Assembly: GCF_036898095.1 (NCBI RefSeq) | Contig: NC_090728.1 | Coordinates: forward strand, 83,789,891-83,853,890 | Length of the DNA stretch: 64,000 nucleotides | Direction of reading: 5' to 3' | From: Palaemon carinicauda | Taxonomy: Eukaryota; Arthropoda; Malacostraca; Decapoda; Palaemonidae | Shown: piece after piece, positions 12,880 to 23,859 of the stretch | Layout of the letters: every line of letters begins with the position of its first letter | Numbering within the stretch: the stretch's first letter is position 1 | Made by a program: the position numbers and the translations under genes | Notes under the pieces: model-generated | Seen by the model: only the letters and a program-made list of their open reading frames with translations | Databases searched by the model: none | Told to the model about the DNA's origin: nothing

Positions 12880-14283
12880 CTGCTTGAAAATTTTCAATGT
12901 TATGAGTTTTCACATTGAGGCTCCTTCAGGAGAGAAATGTGTTCGTCACACCATTTCACCTGTCTTCATTTCTCAATGTAGTGGCATACAGCCCATCCAG
13001 ACAGACATTCTTTCATATGGAATGGACCTTAGATCAGTCAGAGCTTTTTTGGGGAGATTGCAGAGTTATTTTCAAATCTTCTAATATATAGTTTTCAACC
13101 AAAGAGAACCACAACCTTCCACTATATGTAGCTTCAAGTCTCGGTTCTCAGGCAGTGCCAAGAGATGCTTTGAATCTGGATTGGAACAGATGGCCATTGA
13201 TCAATCTGTGATCAATCTGTTTCCTCCAACCAATTTGATTTTGACGCCTTTGAATATCCTTAAGGATTTTACAGGAACACCTGTGGTAGTAGCTCAACTG
13301 TGGCCAAAAAAAAAGAAAAAAAAAACCTGTGGTATATCTAGTGCTCCAGCTTCTGAAACCAATGTTACTTCTGCTTCAGTCTACTCAACTAAAGAAAATA
13401 GGAAGTCAGATTTTCTTTGCTTCCTCCTTTCTGACCCAGAACCTTCATGCTTGAATTTTCTCTCTCTTAACTATGAGAGGGATTTATCAAGTCACAGCAT
13501 GACTTATTTGATAAGGTGCAATAGGTCTTCATCCATGAGACAATACCAATCTGTGTGGATAGCTGGATGGCCTTTCTGAAGGATAGGTTACCTTATCAGA
13601 TAGCCCTAGACTTTGTAGCTGTCTTTTTGGTCCACCTTTGAGGATAGGAATCTCCAGCCATCAACGATCTTTTTACTAAAATCATCATTGACAGAACATC
13701 TCAAGCATGCTTTTTGTGAATTTAGACTCGGACCTCTTGCATGAGATTGCCCAGTCTTTGCTTTGCAGAGACCATTCCCACCAATACCTGGAGTATTCTG
13801 GTTTGCGGTTAGGGTGCTAGAGTTTTTTGGCAAAGGTAAATAATTCCTCCATCTCCCTCAAAGAACTATTCCAAAAAGGAATATTTTTAATAGCTTTAGG
13901 CCCAGGAACAAGAGTCAGTGAACTTGCAGCTTTTTGCCGATATCAAAAATTCATCACCATAATTCTTTGTATTCTCCTAATTCTTCTCTGTGCCTCCTAG
14001 TTTTAATTAATAATTAAAAGCCTCTTCAGTGACAGGACCTATTTTACATCTCGCCTGTAGAGTTGGGAAATACGGTAGTAACCTCTGTGCAAAATCTTCC
14101 TTACAACTATACTTCAGAGATTCGTGGCCTCAAAAGGTAGTTTTTTCAAAATACGTAGAGCAACAATCCCTCTCAACAGGGGCTATCCATAATCTAATGA
14201 CCTCCATGATTACAAAAGCTGATCCTATTGATAGGAAAGTTGATTTGATAATTGTGATAATTAAACCATTGACCTACATCTAG
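12880..14283 (+). pseudogene. DIRS pol C-terminus and tyrosine recombinase relic
   Basis: Plus-strand frames match the intact DIRS element at 54398-63175. At 12960-13320 is the post-RNase H, methyltransferase-like region, with the NLFPPTNLILTPLN block aligned to LFPPHNLMLRVLN. At 13450-13560 is the recombinase start (FLSL followed by an RRQYESAW-like block). Near 13880-13920 is the first catalytic Arg block (GPGTRVSELAA). At 14100-14260 is the LQLYFRD to KADP stretch. Stops and frameshifts occur throughout. The C-terminal catalytic part is absent here but a matching piece occurs at 23512-23740. Confidence 0.72.
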
Positions 14284-14344
14284 GCTTTATTGATCTAAAT
14301 TCCTTAACCAGATGGAACCTGTAATAACAAATAAGATATAAATA

Positions 14345-14382
14345 TAATTGTATAATAATAATGACCCATAATCAAATAATAA
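14345..14382 (+). repeat. 38-bp direct repeat, left copy
   Basis: Matches 23212-23249 with one mismatch; the first 34 bases are identical. It lies directly against the left end of the 14383-23211 block, so it may be a target duplication or a trace of template switching. Confidence 0.85.
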
Positions 14383-14767
14383 AAGGATTTTGACGAAGAA
14401 AAAATCTATTTCTGGGGAGAGACCTGTGACGCCCGGCGAAAAAGTCCTTCTTTGTACTTTTTCTGATATAAATCTTCCAAATATACCAGAGAAAATTAAA
14501 AGCATGGAATGCAGAGGTTACAACCCTCGCGCGAGCACCTTGTTGGTGTCGTATATCTAACAAGGGCGTTTGTAAAACACTATTCACAGGCTGTCTTCCA
14601 TTTAGATAATCCCTTCATCAAAGGGGGAGGGCCGTGACAGGCCCTAGAGAATACAGTTGGGTTACCCTACCGACACCTACCACTCGCGCTCACCAGGTCA
14701 TCCTTCTGCAAGAACATATGGCTTGGCAAGGAAAGGGTGGGTCCGTACAAAAATAATCGGGAAGGGT

Positions 14768-14880
14768 TTCGCCGGGCGTCACAGGTCTCTCCCCAGAAAT
14801 AGATTTTTCCTTCGTCAAAATCCCTTTTCTGGGTCGACCTGTGACGGCCGGCGAAAAAGTACCAGAGAATGCCTTCCAAG
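14768..14880 (-). repeat. DIRS internal complementary region (ICR)
   Basis: Contains GCCGGGCGTCACAGG followed about 50 bases later by CCTGTGACGGCCGGCG, with an ATAGATTTTTCCTTCGTC block between. This is the junction expected when the complements of the two element ends are joined. Confidence 0.7.
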
Positions 14881-15230
14881 CCCAATAAATTAATAACATA
14901 ATGAGGAGAATACAATCACCATGTACGACAATACTATGATATAATAAAGTAATCGTCCAAATACCAACCAGCCAAATGACATAGGGAACGTAAGGTTAAA
15001 TAATAATGACGACAAGGAACCAACTGAGTGTCGAATCGCAAAAGGCATCAAACCTTACATGTCTAAGTATATCTAAACATTAAAGGAACGGTAACTACAA
15101 TAACAGTTAAACCATAGGAATTAAACATGGCAAATATCATAGGGCTAACGAACTACCAAGGAGAGCGGCGACGTGGTGTGAGTGGCGGGTAGGAGGGAGA
15201 AGAGAAGAGATGGAAGAAAGGAAGAGGAGA

Positions 15231-15995
15231 TTAACGGGGAGAGATAAGGCTCCCCTCTGCCATCGTCGGGTATTTAAGGGCCTGTAAGATCTTTAGATAT
15301 TGGCGTTTGACAACCATAGGGGATTTCCAACCCGTATATTTTTTAAAATCATCAAAGTCCCTGTTCTGGAAGTCATTGTTGGAGGCATCTACTGTCCGTA
15401 TATCATGAGCCTGGGGAAATGATTCCGGATTAGTATGTTTAATGAAGTAGAGGATTTGTTGCCTGATACCGTGAATGGAAATAGTACCTCCTTGTTCCCT
15501 GATAACCAAGGGGCCAGACGAGCGGGTGGCAGTTCTAGCTAAAAAGGGGCTTGAGAGTGTGACTGTACACGGAGAAAAATCCTGGGGATGAAGAATAATC
15601 TTCCGAGGGGAGCACCTATTTTGCGGATCCTCATTTTTTAGCTAGGGAAGCTTTGTCTGGAAAAGGAGTACTTCGGCTGAAGGGAGGAAATCTATGTTTT
15701 CCGGGTTTCATGAGAGAGCTGCTAGTTCTGATGTTCCATCACCTGAGGCCATAGCCGTTAGAAATAAAGTCTTCCTAAGAAGAGTGATATAAGAGCAGGA
15801 TTCATTGTCCGTGTCCATCGCAAGTTTGAGAACACCGTTCAGAGACCAAGATTCCTTTTGTGGCCGAACCGAAGGTCGAAGCCTAGCACATGTTTTTGGG
15901 GTTGATGAGAAATAGGAATCAGCTAGGTTAATGTTGAACCCAACAAGGAAGATCTTCTTCAAAGCTGACTTGATGGTGGTTAAGGTCCCTTGAAA
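15231..15995 (-). pseudogene. DIRS tyrosine recombinase relic (C-terminal part)
   Basis: Minus-strand frames align with the intact recombinase at 60601-61698. At 15708-15962 is CARLRPSVRPQ with WSL, then TAMASGDGTSELAAL, where the intact protein has ASGARVSEI; the catalytic Arg is lost. At 15231-15509 is HTNPESFPQAHDIR, which keeps the HxxR motif as HDIR, then YTGWKSP and VKRQY with a candidate catalytic Tyr. A frameshift lies between the two pieces. Confidence 0.78.
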
Positions 15996-16009
15996 TCACT
16001 GTTCAATCT

Positions 16010-16150
16010 TTTATCATTATCTTTTATCATTATTCACTTTAGCAAACCTAGGCTTGTTCTCTGCACATACCTTGTAGGAAGCAATAGCCTTTTTCACATC
16101 ATCTGAATATGGTAAATTTTTAGTTTTCACAAAATGATATAACCTAGTTA
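16010..16150 (-). pseudogene. Ty3/gypsy integrase fragment (zinc-binding domain, C-terminal side of the insertion)
   Basis: The minus strand from 16150 reads in one frame through HFVKTKNLPY and ASYKVCAENKPRF, the Cys half of the HHCC zinc-binding domain of a Ty3/gypsy integrase. The His half (a CHSG-like motif) is at 20152-20166, on the other side of the Tigger element, in the same frame. The coding sequence is lost near 16010 where the DIRS recombinase relic begins. Confidence 0.72.
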
Positions 16151-16808
16151 CAGTGAACCCTCGTTTATCGCGGTAGATAGGTTCCAGACGCGGGCGCGAT
16201 AGGTGAAAATCCGCGAAGTAGTGACATCATATTTACCTATTTATTTAACATGTATATTCGGACTTTTAAAACCTTCCCTTGTACGTAGTACTGTTAACAA
16301 ACCACCCTTTAATGTACAGAACACTTAATGCACTAAAACACTAAAACAGGCACAAATATTAAAGGCGATTTTATATCATGCGTTTCCTAAACACCTAAAA
16401 AGCACGATAAAAAATGGCAACCAATGTTTTGTTTACGTTCATCTCTGATCATAATGAAGAAACAAACTCATTTAGTGTACAGTACACATATTCTAGGTTA
16501 GTTTTTGCATCGATTATATTGATTATACAGTACTGTATGTTGATTTTTTTATTACCAATGTTTTAGTTTACGTATTTTTCTTAGGACTTCCAAATGAAAT
16601 GTTTTTCTTTATGACGCCGCCTGAAACGACGGCGTGTACGCTCAGTAAACAACCACGCTCAGAACAAACAAGGCATTTAACGCGCATGATGATAGTGATA
16701 AATAATGATACAGTACATACAGTATTTACAGTAAAAGCATTTACAAAATATGTTACCTTACAAATATAAATTATACAGTATTGTATGTAGCAAAGCAGGA
16801 AAACAATT

Positions 16809-16937
<129 letters not shown>

Positions 16938-17242
16938 TTTACGTACGTAAATGTAAATTTTAAACAAAAAAAATATGATAGGTTACAACATGTAGACTTT
17001 TAAAACCTTCCCTTTAACTTGATGCATGCAGTACGTACAGTACTAAACTATAAAACAGGCACAAATACAGTTTTAGAATGTACAGTAAGAATATTAAAGT
17101 AATAAATAAAGATTGTTACTGTACTCACCACGAAAGAAGTTGAAGAAAAACTTGAATGGTGATGGCGATGAATTTGCTGCACAGTAGAAATGATGATGAT
17201 GAAGCTGATGATGTGTTCTACTGTGCAGCCAATGATAGTATT

Positions 17243-19120
17243 TTACGTCTCTTCAGACGGAGGTGTCTTTTCCTGGGACACCTCATCAACTTCTTCCTGG
17301 GAAACTTCTTCAATTTCTTCCGAAGGCGTACTAGCAGGAGGAACTGGCTCTTTTTTGCGAGGCTGGAAGAACATTGTGATCGGAAGTTGTTGCCGCTGCT
17401 TCTTTTTTCGATCCAAGAGCATTTTGTAGGGAGTCATGTCTTCATCGATCTTGTTGCGGAATTGCATCGAGCGAACCATATCCTCGTCCCACTCTTGCAA
17501 CATTTCTTTCAACTCCTTCGCATGGTTGCAGGCCTTGGCAAGCCGTTCTAATGTTAAGCCCGTTTCTTCGACATTTTCTTGGGTCTCTTCCTGGGTATCA
17601 CTCTCTTCTTCACTTGCCGATTTCGTCAGGTCTTCGAGGTCTGCGTCAGTTAGGGGCTGGGAATGGCAGTCCAACAACTCGTCGACGTCTTCAGTCGTCA
17701 TGTCGCCAAACCCGTCACCTCCAATTATGGCAGCCAACTGCACAGATTTGCGTATTGCAGAGTGTTGGATTTCCGACGGAGTAAATCCCTTGTCGTCGTA
17801 AAGAATATCGGGCCACAACTTCTTCCAGCTCGCATTCACGGTTGCAGGTTTCATCTCTTGAAGTGCCTTCTGAATATTCTGCAGGCACGTGGCTATGGTG
17901 TACTGCCGCCAGTACGCCTTCAAGTTAAAATCTTCATCCTCGTCATCTTGGGCAGCATCCACACACGCAACGAGGTCCGCCAAGGTATTCTTCGTGTAGA
18001 GGGCCTTGAACGCCCTGATAACCCCCTGGTCCATCGGTTGAATTAATGACGTGGTGTTGGGTGGCAGGAACTCAACCTGAATGCCCTCATGCGACAGGTC
18101 AGTTGCGTGTCCACCAGCGTTATCCATAAGGAGAAGGATCTTGAATGGCAAGCCCTTCTCTAAGAGATATTTGCTGACTTGCGGGATAAAACACTGATGG
18201 AACCAGTTGGAGGTCAGCATCTTCGTAATCCATGCTTTTTGATTATGCATCCAGTACACGGGAAGGAGATTCATATTTTTATTTTTCAAAGCGCGAGGAT
18301 TTTTCGACTTATAAATAAGCCCCGGCTTTAACAAAAATCCAGCAGCATTGCCACACATCACGAGGGTAACGCGATCCTTGAATGCTTTAAAGCCAGAGGC
18401 TTTGGCTTCCTCTTTGAACAGGAAAGTTCGCGACGGCATTCTCTTCCAAAACAAGCCAGTCTCATCCATATTAAAGACTTGTTCTGGCTTGTATCCACCT
18501 TCGGCGATAATATTCTTGAACGTCTGGTTCACGTAAGTTTCAGCAGCGGCAGTGTCAGCGGAAGCAGACTCCCCATGCAGGGAAATGCTTTTCAGAGCGA
18601 AGCGTTTCTGAAACTTCGCGAACCATCCTTTGCTTGCGGGAAAACGTTTCTGAGGCTGGGAATCAGTGGATGTCCCTGGTTGAGGATCATCTGCATCATC
18701 ATCATCTTCAGCATGGTTGCCGTCGTCGTCTTTAGGTTCCTTTGCAGCAAAATTCTCATATAAGCTCAAAGCCTTTGTTTGGATGGTGTTCGTATCCAAC
18801 GCTATGTTCTTCTTCCGGCAGTCGGCAATCCACACAGCTAAAGCACCTTCCATGCGTACGATCGTTTTATTACGCGTTGTAACGACTCGCTTCGCTGATC
18901 TGCTAAAGGTGATTGCAGCCGTCTTTCTAATGTTCGCCTCGTCCTTCTTGATATAGCGAACAGTAGATTCGTTGATGCCAAAATGGCGGCCGGCGGCCGC
19001 GTAACTTCTACCATCTTTTAACATGTCGAGAAGCGTAACCTTCTCAGCTATCGTCATCATCCTTCGGTGGCGTTTAGGCTCACTACCAGCCTTAAGAGAA
19101 GCAGAACGCTTGGGAGCCAT
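17243..19120 (-). CDS. Tigger/pogo transposase (CENP-B-like, DDE), 625 aa
   Basis: Uninterrupted frame of 625 residues, the usual size for Tigger (TIGD1-like) transposases. Residues about 20-60 form a psq/CENP-B-type helix-turn-helix, with a second DNA-binding helix-turn-helix at about 85-175. The catalytic DDE-superfamily domain follows: Asp219 in NMDETGLFW, Asp333 in LLMDNAGGH and Asp364 in QPMDQG, giving DD30D spacing. An acidic segment (about 495-520) precedes a basic tail holding QLPITMFF (Q578, I581, F584, F585), a consensus PCNA-interacting PIP box. An acidic Glu-rich C-terminus ends the protein. The enzyme should bind the terminal repeats and cut and paste the element at TA. No frameshift or missing catalytic residue is visible, so it may be active or recently so. 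Confidence 0.93.
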   Translation of the reverse strand: MAPKRSASLKAGSEPKRHRRMMTIAEKVTLLDMLKDGRSYAAAGRHFGINESTVRYIKKDEANIRKTAAITFSRSAKRVVTTRNKTIVRMEGALAVWIADCRKKNIALDTNTIQTKALSLYENFAAKEPKDDDGNHAEDDDDADDPQPGTSTDSQPQKRFPASKGWFAKFQKRFALKSISLHGESASADTAAAETYVNQTFKNIIAEGGYKPEQVFNMDETGLFWKRMPSRTFLFKEEAKASGFKAFKDRVTLVMCGNAAGFLLKPGLIYKSKNPRALKNKNMNLLPVYWMHNQKAWITKMLTSNWFHQCFIPQVSKYLLEKGLPFKILLLMDNAGGHATDLSHEGIQVEFLPPNTTSLIQPMDQGVIRAFKALYTKNTLADLVACVDAAQDDEDEDFNLKAYWRQYTIATCLQNIQKALQEMKPATVNASWKKLWPDILYDDKGFTPSEIQHSAIRKSVQLAAIIGGDGFGDMTTEDVDELLDCHSQPLTDADLEDLTKSASEEESDTQEETQENVEETGLTLERLAKACNHAKELKEMLQEWDEDMVRSMQFRNKIDEDMTPYKMLLDRKKKQRQQLPITMFFQPRKKEPVPPASTPSEEIEEVSQEEVDEVSQEKTPPSEET

Positions 19121-19439
19121 TACAGTAGGATTTACAGTAACAAAAAGTTCAACTTAAAAAAGTCGCACACAGCACAGATTCACACACTTAAGAACGTCTA
19201 CTCAGCGATACGCGGTAACAGAGAGTGGACGATCCAACCCCGCGAGAACTTTGATGCTGCCGGTGGGAGATGCGGGCAAAACACCAATCACAGGCTAGAT
19301 AACAAAACTTGAGTTCTGATTCGTCATCTATCAGCGCTTGAACCAATCACAACCCGTCTTACAGTACTATGATGTGTTGGTTACCTACTCATAGAAGATG
19401 CCCCGAGCATACCGAACGTACGTAGATTAAGTAAATACC

Positions 19440-19589
19440 GTAATAATAATAAATAATGATAATAATACTGCACAGTAATAATAATAATAATAATGATAAT
19501 AATAATAACAATAATAATTTTATTAACAACAACAACAATAATAATAATAATAACAATAATAATAATACAGCTTTACGTACGCTATTTTA

Positions 19590-19680
<91 letters not shown>
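19440..19680. repeat. ATT/AAC-rich simple repeat and (TC)n microsatellite within Tigger
   Basis: An AAT/AAC trinucleotide-rich tract (19440-19566) followed by about 41 TC units (19593-19675), between the transposase start and the right terminal repeat. Confidence 0.92.
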
Positions 19681-19681
<1 letters not shown>

Positions 19682-20169
19682 TTATTCGAAATGTGATTTT
19701 TGCAACAAAGAATATTATTGGATGCAGTACTACGTACGTATACATACAAAAGATTCATGGAAAAGAAGCACATCCATTACAGTACACACCATTCTAATAT
19801 GGTATGACTGCATCTGATTTGCGTTTCATGTTCGATTTAATTTTACTACGTACTGTATACAGTACTGAATTATCGTATGATCACATTCTCTTTTCGTGTT
19901 TTATTTCTTTCTGTGCTGAATTATATATCATATGTAATGCAATGAACAATCAGTAAGAACAGATATTACTAATTACAGTATTAATGGAATTACAGGTAAC
20001 AAAATATCGTATTTGGTTGTCTTCAGATTTCGCGGTATTTTCGAATTTTCCGGAAAATCCGCGATATGTATATATATATGGGTTATGGGAAAACCCCGCG
20101 AAGTGGTGAATCCGCGATTGTCGAACCGCGAAGTAGCGAGGGTTCACTGTACTCCACTATGGCACAATG

Positions 20170-20760
20170 CTTTATGTAGACTGAATAAGGAAGATTGATC
20201 ACTAACTCTCTTACCACAATATGCTCCTGAAAAAAGTTGAGAGGGAATATTCTGATCAACCTGGACGATAAATTATATCAAAATCATAACAAGCCAATTC
20301 TATTCTCCAGCGAGTGATTTTATAATTCTTTATCTTACTTTTATGTTTGTTGTCAAACATAAATCTCACCAATTGCTGATCAGTTCTAATTGTAAAATGG
20401 TGACCAGTCAAGTATTGTAGTGCCTCCAGTGACCAATGGCTTCAATGATGGTTTGGGCTTCTTTCTCAATGGCTGCATGTCGTTTCTCCAGTCCCTGTAG
20501 GGTTCTTGAGAAGAATGCCTCTGGACGACCCATTTGATTTAGAACAACAGCTATAGCCAATTCAAAGGCATGAGTCTCCACTTCAAATGGGACTGACTTA
20601 TCAATAGCTTTTACCACTGAAATTTCAGTATAATTTTTCAGGCTATGAAAAGCTTTTACTGCAGCTTCAGTTATTGGAAATGAGGTACTTGAACTGAGTG
20701 GATGTACTTTACCTGAATAGTTCACTATCCATTGAGAGTAGTATGCAAGTAGTCTGTGTT
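20170..20760 (-). pseudogene. Ty3/gypsy RNase H and connection region
   Basis: Frame pieces include FEVETHAFELAIAVVLNQMG (RNase H start, with ETHAFELAI where active copies have a DAS-type motif), FFSRTLQGLEKRHAAIEKEA with the RNase H Glu, and downstream HHFTIRTDQQ, with the Asp before QQ. The first catalytic Asp appears replaced by Glu. At least one frameshift and several stops occur towards 20200. Confidence 0.72.
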
Positions 20761-20823
20761 CTTCGTAACAATTTCATATTTGTAGCCACTTGTAAATCAT
20801 ACAATGGTTGCAGTTGTTTTGGA

Positions 20824-21306
20824 TCAGACCTTAAAACTATTCTCGATGACATATCCTAGAATATTCAAGCACTTTGTTGAAAACACACATTTATCTTTAT
20901 TGTAAACTAGGCCTCTTTTCTTAGCTGCACCATTAAATCTGGTCAGATTTTCATCATGTTCTTCTTGGGTCAAGCCAAAAATAGTGATGTTGTCCAGGTA
21001 AGCATAGGTACTTTTCAGTTTCTCATCTGCAATGAAGGAGTCCATAATTCTTTGAAAACAATCTACTCCATTTGTGACTCCAAATGGAATACGTGTGAAC
21101 TGATAAAGTTCACCATAGCCTTGAAATGCTGTAGCTGGTCTATCCGTCTCAATTATAGGTACCTGATGATAGGCATTTTTAAGGTCAATGGTACTGAATA
21201 CCCTATGTGGCAATGGATAGCTATCAAGAAAAGTGAACTTATTAATAGTTTCAGAGAAATCCACTACTAGACATGTTTTTCTCGATTCATTCTTCACTAC
21301 AACCAC
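20824..21306 (-). pseudogene. Ty3/gypsy reverse transcriptase
   Basis: An open piece of 160 residues: LVVDFSETINKFT, motif A STIDLKNAYHQVP, FTRIPFGVTNGVDCFQR, then the active site YAYLDNITIFG. The second Asp of the usual YxDD is Asn here, giving YLDN. This could be a mutation or a lineage trait, since some Ty3/gypsy RTs are described with DN. The LVYNKDKCVF and LGYVI blocks complete the thumb start. The frame is broken at both ends. Confidence 0.82.
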
Positions 21307-21333
21307 TTGAGCCCTCCAAAGTGAGTTGCTTGT

Positions 21334-21747
21334 TTAAATGATTCCTTCTCTGAGGTGTCTTTGCACTTCTTTTTCAATGAACTGTCGATCTGGAAGCGAG
21401 TAGTGCCGTGACTTGGAAGCAATGGGTGTGCAATCAGGTTTCAAATTAGCAAATAGTTCAGGAAGATCTTCAATGGTACTTAGACCACAAACAACTAGAG
21501 CAAGTAGATCACCTCCATACTTTAGGATTGCACTATCATGCAACTTTTGAAAGTCTTGACCCAGAATTATGTCAGAACAGAGCTTAGGAAGAATGAGCAG
21601 GGTGACATCCGGATAATCTCTGCCATCGATGTGCAGTTTCAGGTTATTAAAACCTGTTTTAACTGACAAAGAAGCCAATGCCATTGACACTTCACTATGA
21701 TTCTTTTGCACTTTCAACGACAATTTCTTGACAATATTCAGATGCAC
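21334..21747 (-). pseudogene. Ty3/gypsy protease to RT linker
   Basis: Continues the protease in a shifted frame. The ILGQDFQKLH block is the conserved C-terminal ILG motif of gypsy aspartic proteases, followed by the linker with SRHYSLPDRQFIEKEV, the typical run-in to the RT. It overlaps the end of the preceding open frame by 10 bases, so a frameshift separates it from the protease active site. Confidence 0.75.
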
Positions 21748-22202
21748 AAACTTACTGAGCTCCCACTATCGATCAAGCTGTCCACTGAGGTTCCATTCAC
21801 AGACATTTCAGTAATGGCTTTGGACAAGCATGATAGAGCTGCTGCATTAGTAATAGTGGCTAGAAATAAAGACTCATTTATATTTGTATTAGTGGAAGAA
21901 GCACCAACATGTCTACTAGCAGTAGCAGTCGAGCAGCAAACTTTAGAGAAGTGGCCCTTCTTTTGACATTTATGACGAATTGATTCATGTGCTGGACATT
22001 TTATCCTGAGATGCTTAAGATAGCCACAAAAATAACATTTAGTTGTAGCAGCAGCAGCTAGTACAGTAGTTTCAGGGGCCTCATCAACTGGGGTGGGGTT
22101 AATATTTACACTCACTAGATTTGTACACTGATTTGTAGCATAAAGTTCAGAATTCTTCTGAGCCGACTCCAAAGCCCTGGCTTGGTCAACAGCTGTCGAC
22201 AA
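21738..22202 (-). pseudogene. Ty3/gypsy nucleocapsid zinc knuckles and protease active site
   Basis: Contains a CCHC knuckle (CYFCGYLKHLRIKC) and a second, damaged knuckle (HKCQKKGHFSKVC) lacking its first Cys. About 65 residues later LIDSGSS supplies the D-S-G protease active site. This order is the standard end of gag and start of pol in Ty3/gypsy elements. Confidence 0.82.
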
Positions 22203-22690
22203 GTCTTAAGTAAAGTCCAGTAAAGGCTGTCTGATTAGAGATGATTGCTGACCACAAATGAATGCATCACGGATAAACTTCACAATATACACTAGCAGAA
22301 ACAAATTTGAAATTACAGTCTTTACCTAAAACCTTCAACGCTTGCAAATAAGAGTCCAAAGTTTCACCACCCTGCTGTTTACGAGTAGTTAACAAATGTC
22401 GGGCAAACACTTCATTTTTGGGTTTAACATACTGTGCTTCCAGTACTGGAACTGCTTCATCAAAACTTGTACAAGCGGATATAAAAAAATTACTTCAGGA
22501 GAAACGTAGTTTGTAAGAAAACTTAGTTTATCAATTTTTGCACCCGTCAGGCTGGCTTATACACTGAATAAAGTTTTGAAATGTTCTTAACCAATTTTTC
22601 CACTCCTGGGTTGCTTTTGGTGAGTTTGGGTCTGTCTCCAGTTGTTCAGATTTCAACAGACCAGATAAGGAAATCCATTCGAGGTAGAAG
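22203..22690 (-). pseudogene. Ty3/gypsy gag (capsid region), decayed
   Basis: The minus strand gives FARHLLTTRKQQGGETLDSY, a retrotransposon gag capsid wording, in a run ending at about 22440. Stops and frameshifts surround it. The start is not visible, because a DIRS terminal fragment begins near 22695. Confidence 0.6.
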
Positions 22691-22694
22691 GCAC

Positions 22695-23211
22695 ATACAC
22701 AAACCCACAGCTATGGTAATTTCAAGTTAATTCTCTAGTACTTCCATCAGGATGACATGGCCTTAGCCCAAAAAACGGATTTTGAGCAAATCGAAAAATC
22801 TGTTTTTGGGTGAGAGTGCCATGTCGTCCTGATGGATCCTCCCTTTGCTGACCCCTCCCTAAAATTACTCTATCTGCGGCCCTTTCTGCTTAACGACAAG
22901 AAAAAGAATGGCGTCGTAGCAGTAATAGGGAAGGAGGTCCACCGGGTACCTAGATCGGCACCCCCTTCTTTTGCCACTTCCGCCCTTTTCATCAAAGAGT
23001 TAAATCTATTCAAGGTGAAGATTGCTATGTGTTGTTTCTAAAAATACGTCCCCTGATATTATGCGATATCCTTAATTGGATACTCGCGCCATGAGTTAGA
23101 ATCCTGGAGACCTTCGGTTTATTTCTCTGGGAGTATCACAGTAGCAAATATCCCTTAGAAGGCTACAAAGGAACCCTTCCATCAGGACAACATGGGCTGA
23201 GCCCAAAAATG
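22695..23211 (+). mobile_element. DIRS1-like terminal fragment (ICR plus terminal repeat)
   Basis: At 22740-22834 the catcaggatgacatgg and catgtcgtcctgatgg motifs face each other around GCCCAAAAAACGGATTTTGAG, matching the ICR of the 54398-63175 element in the same orientation. It is followed by about 370 bases similar to the terminal repeats at 45494 and 49090. The right edge (about 23207) ends GGGCTGAGCCCAAAAA, which resembles the 5' outer end of the family, not its 3' end. Confidence 0.72.
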
Positions 23212-23249
23212 TAATTGTATAATAATAATGACCCATAATCAAATAGTAA
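23212..23249 (+). repeat. 38-bp direct repeat, right copy
   Basis: Partner of 14345-14382, with one mismatch. It directly follows the DIRS terminal fragment. Confidence 0.85.
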
Positions 23250-23511
23250 TATTAATAACCATAACAATCAGTCATAATATTAAGCTTAATTCATTAATAG
23301 TTAATATACATATATAATTGTAATATGTATAACAGTATGGGAGTTTAATAGTTTTCAGTGTAATTGATAATAGTTATTACCTGTTGAATAACAATAATTA
23401 GTAGTATCTGATTGTAAACAAAAGCACTGTTACCAACTGACACAGTAATAGCATGGTTACTTGTATGTAATTTAGTAGCTACTTTTATTACACTTATCTC
23501 AATCCCTAAAA

Positions 23512-23740
23512 CCCACGATGTGAGAAAAATTACTTCTTTACTAGCGTTCTATGCTAATAAGCAATTTCTGGACATCCAGAGCTTTACGGGTTGGTCTGGC
23601 CATCAAGTTTTCATTAAACACTTGACTGAAATGAATCCAAGAAATATATGTGTGGTATTTGGCTTATTTGTGACCCCTAAGAAGGAACTTGGAGAGAAGG
23701 ACCAATTCAATCGGGACCTGATCCATGCAAGTCGGCCTTA
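23512..23740 (+). pseudogene. DIRS tyrosine recombinase relic, C-terminal catalytic part
   Basis: The frame begins with an HDVRK stretch (HxxR motif kept), then FTGWSGHQVFIKHLTEMN. This aligns with HDPRK and YTGWKSSRVFFRHYAKQ of the intact recombinase. The catalytic Tyr is replaced by Leu. The preceding AT-rich 260 bases show no recombinase match. This piece plausibly completes the relic that ends near 14260, now separated by the nested 14.4-23.2 kb block. Confidence 0.72.
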
Positions 23741-23859
23741 ATGATCTGGGAGAGGTCGTATATGGGAGATGCAGTATAAAAGGCTAAAGGTTTCCTTTAG
23801 ACCACTTTCTTTAATACTTCTATGGCCCAAATGACAATGCCAGGTCAAAAACTTCTCTA

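Larger units (their letters stand above)
14383..16000 (-). mobile_element. 3' end of a minus-strand DIRS1-like element
   Basis: From the left: the outer end (GGATTTTGACG then CCTGTGACGCCCGGCG), an inverted-repeat-like region, then an ICR-like stretch (14768-14880) in which the same terminal motif appears in both directions. Next, on the minus strand, is a recombinase relic (15231-15995). This order, 3' repeat then ICR then recombinase, is the DIRS 3' end read backwards. The terminal motif differs from the catgtcgtcctgatgg family elsewhere, so this is a separate subfamily. The element is cut near 16000 where gypsy sequence begins. Confidence 0.7.
20152..22690 (-). mobile_element. Degenerate Ty3/gypsy-like LTR retrotransposon (interior), split by Tigger
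   Basis: Minus-strand order from right to left: gag (22690-22203), nucleocapsid zinc knuckles and protease (22202-21334), RT (21306-20824), RNase H (about 20760-20170), then the start of integrase, which continues beyond Tigger at 16150-16010. This is the Ty3/gypsy order. No LTR is visible at either side. Frameshifts separate the segments. The interior is about 2.7 kb counted without Tigger, shorter than a complete gypsy element, because integrase and both LTRs are missing. Confidence 0.82.
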
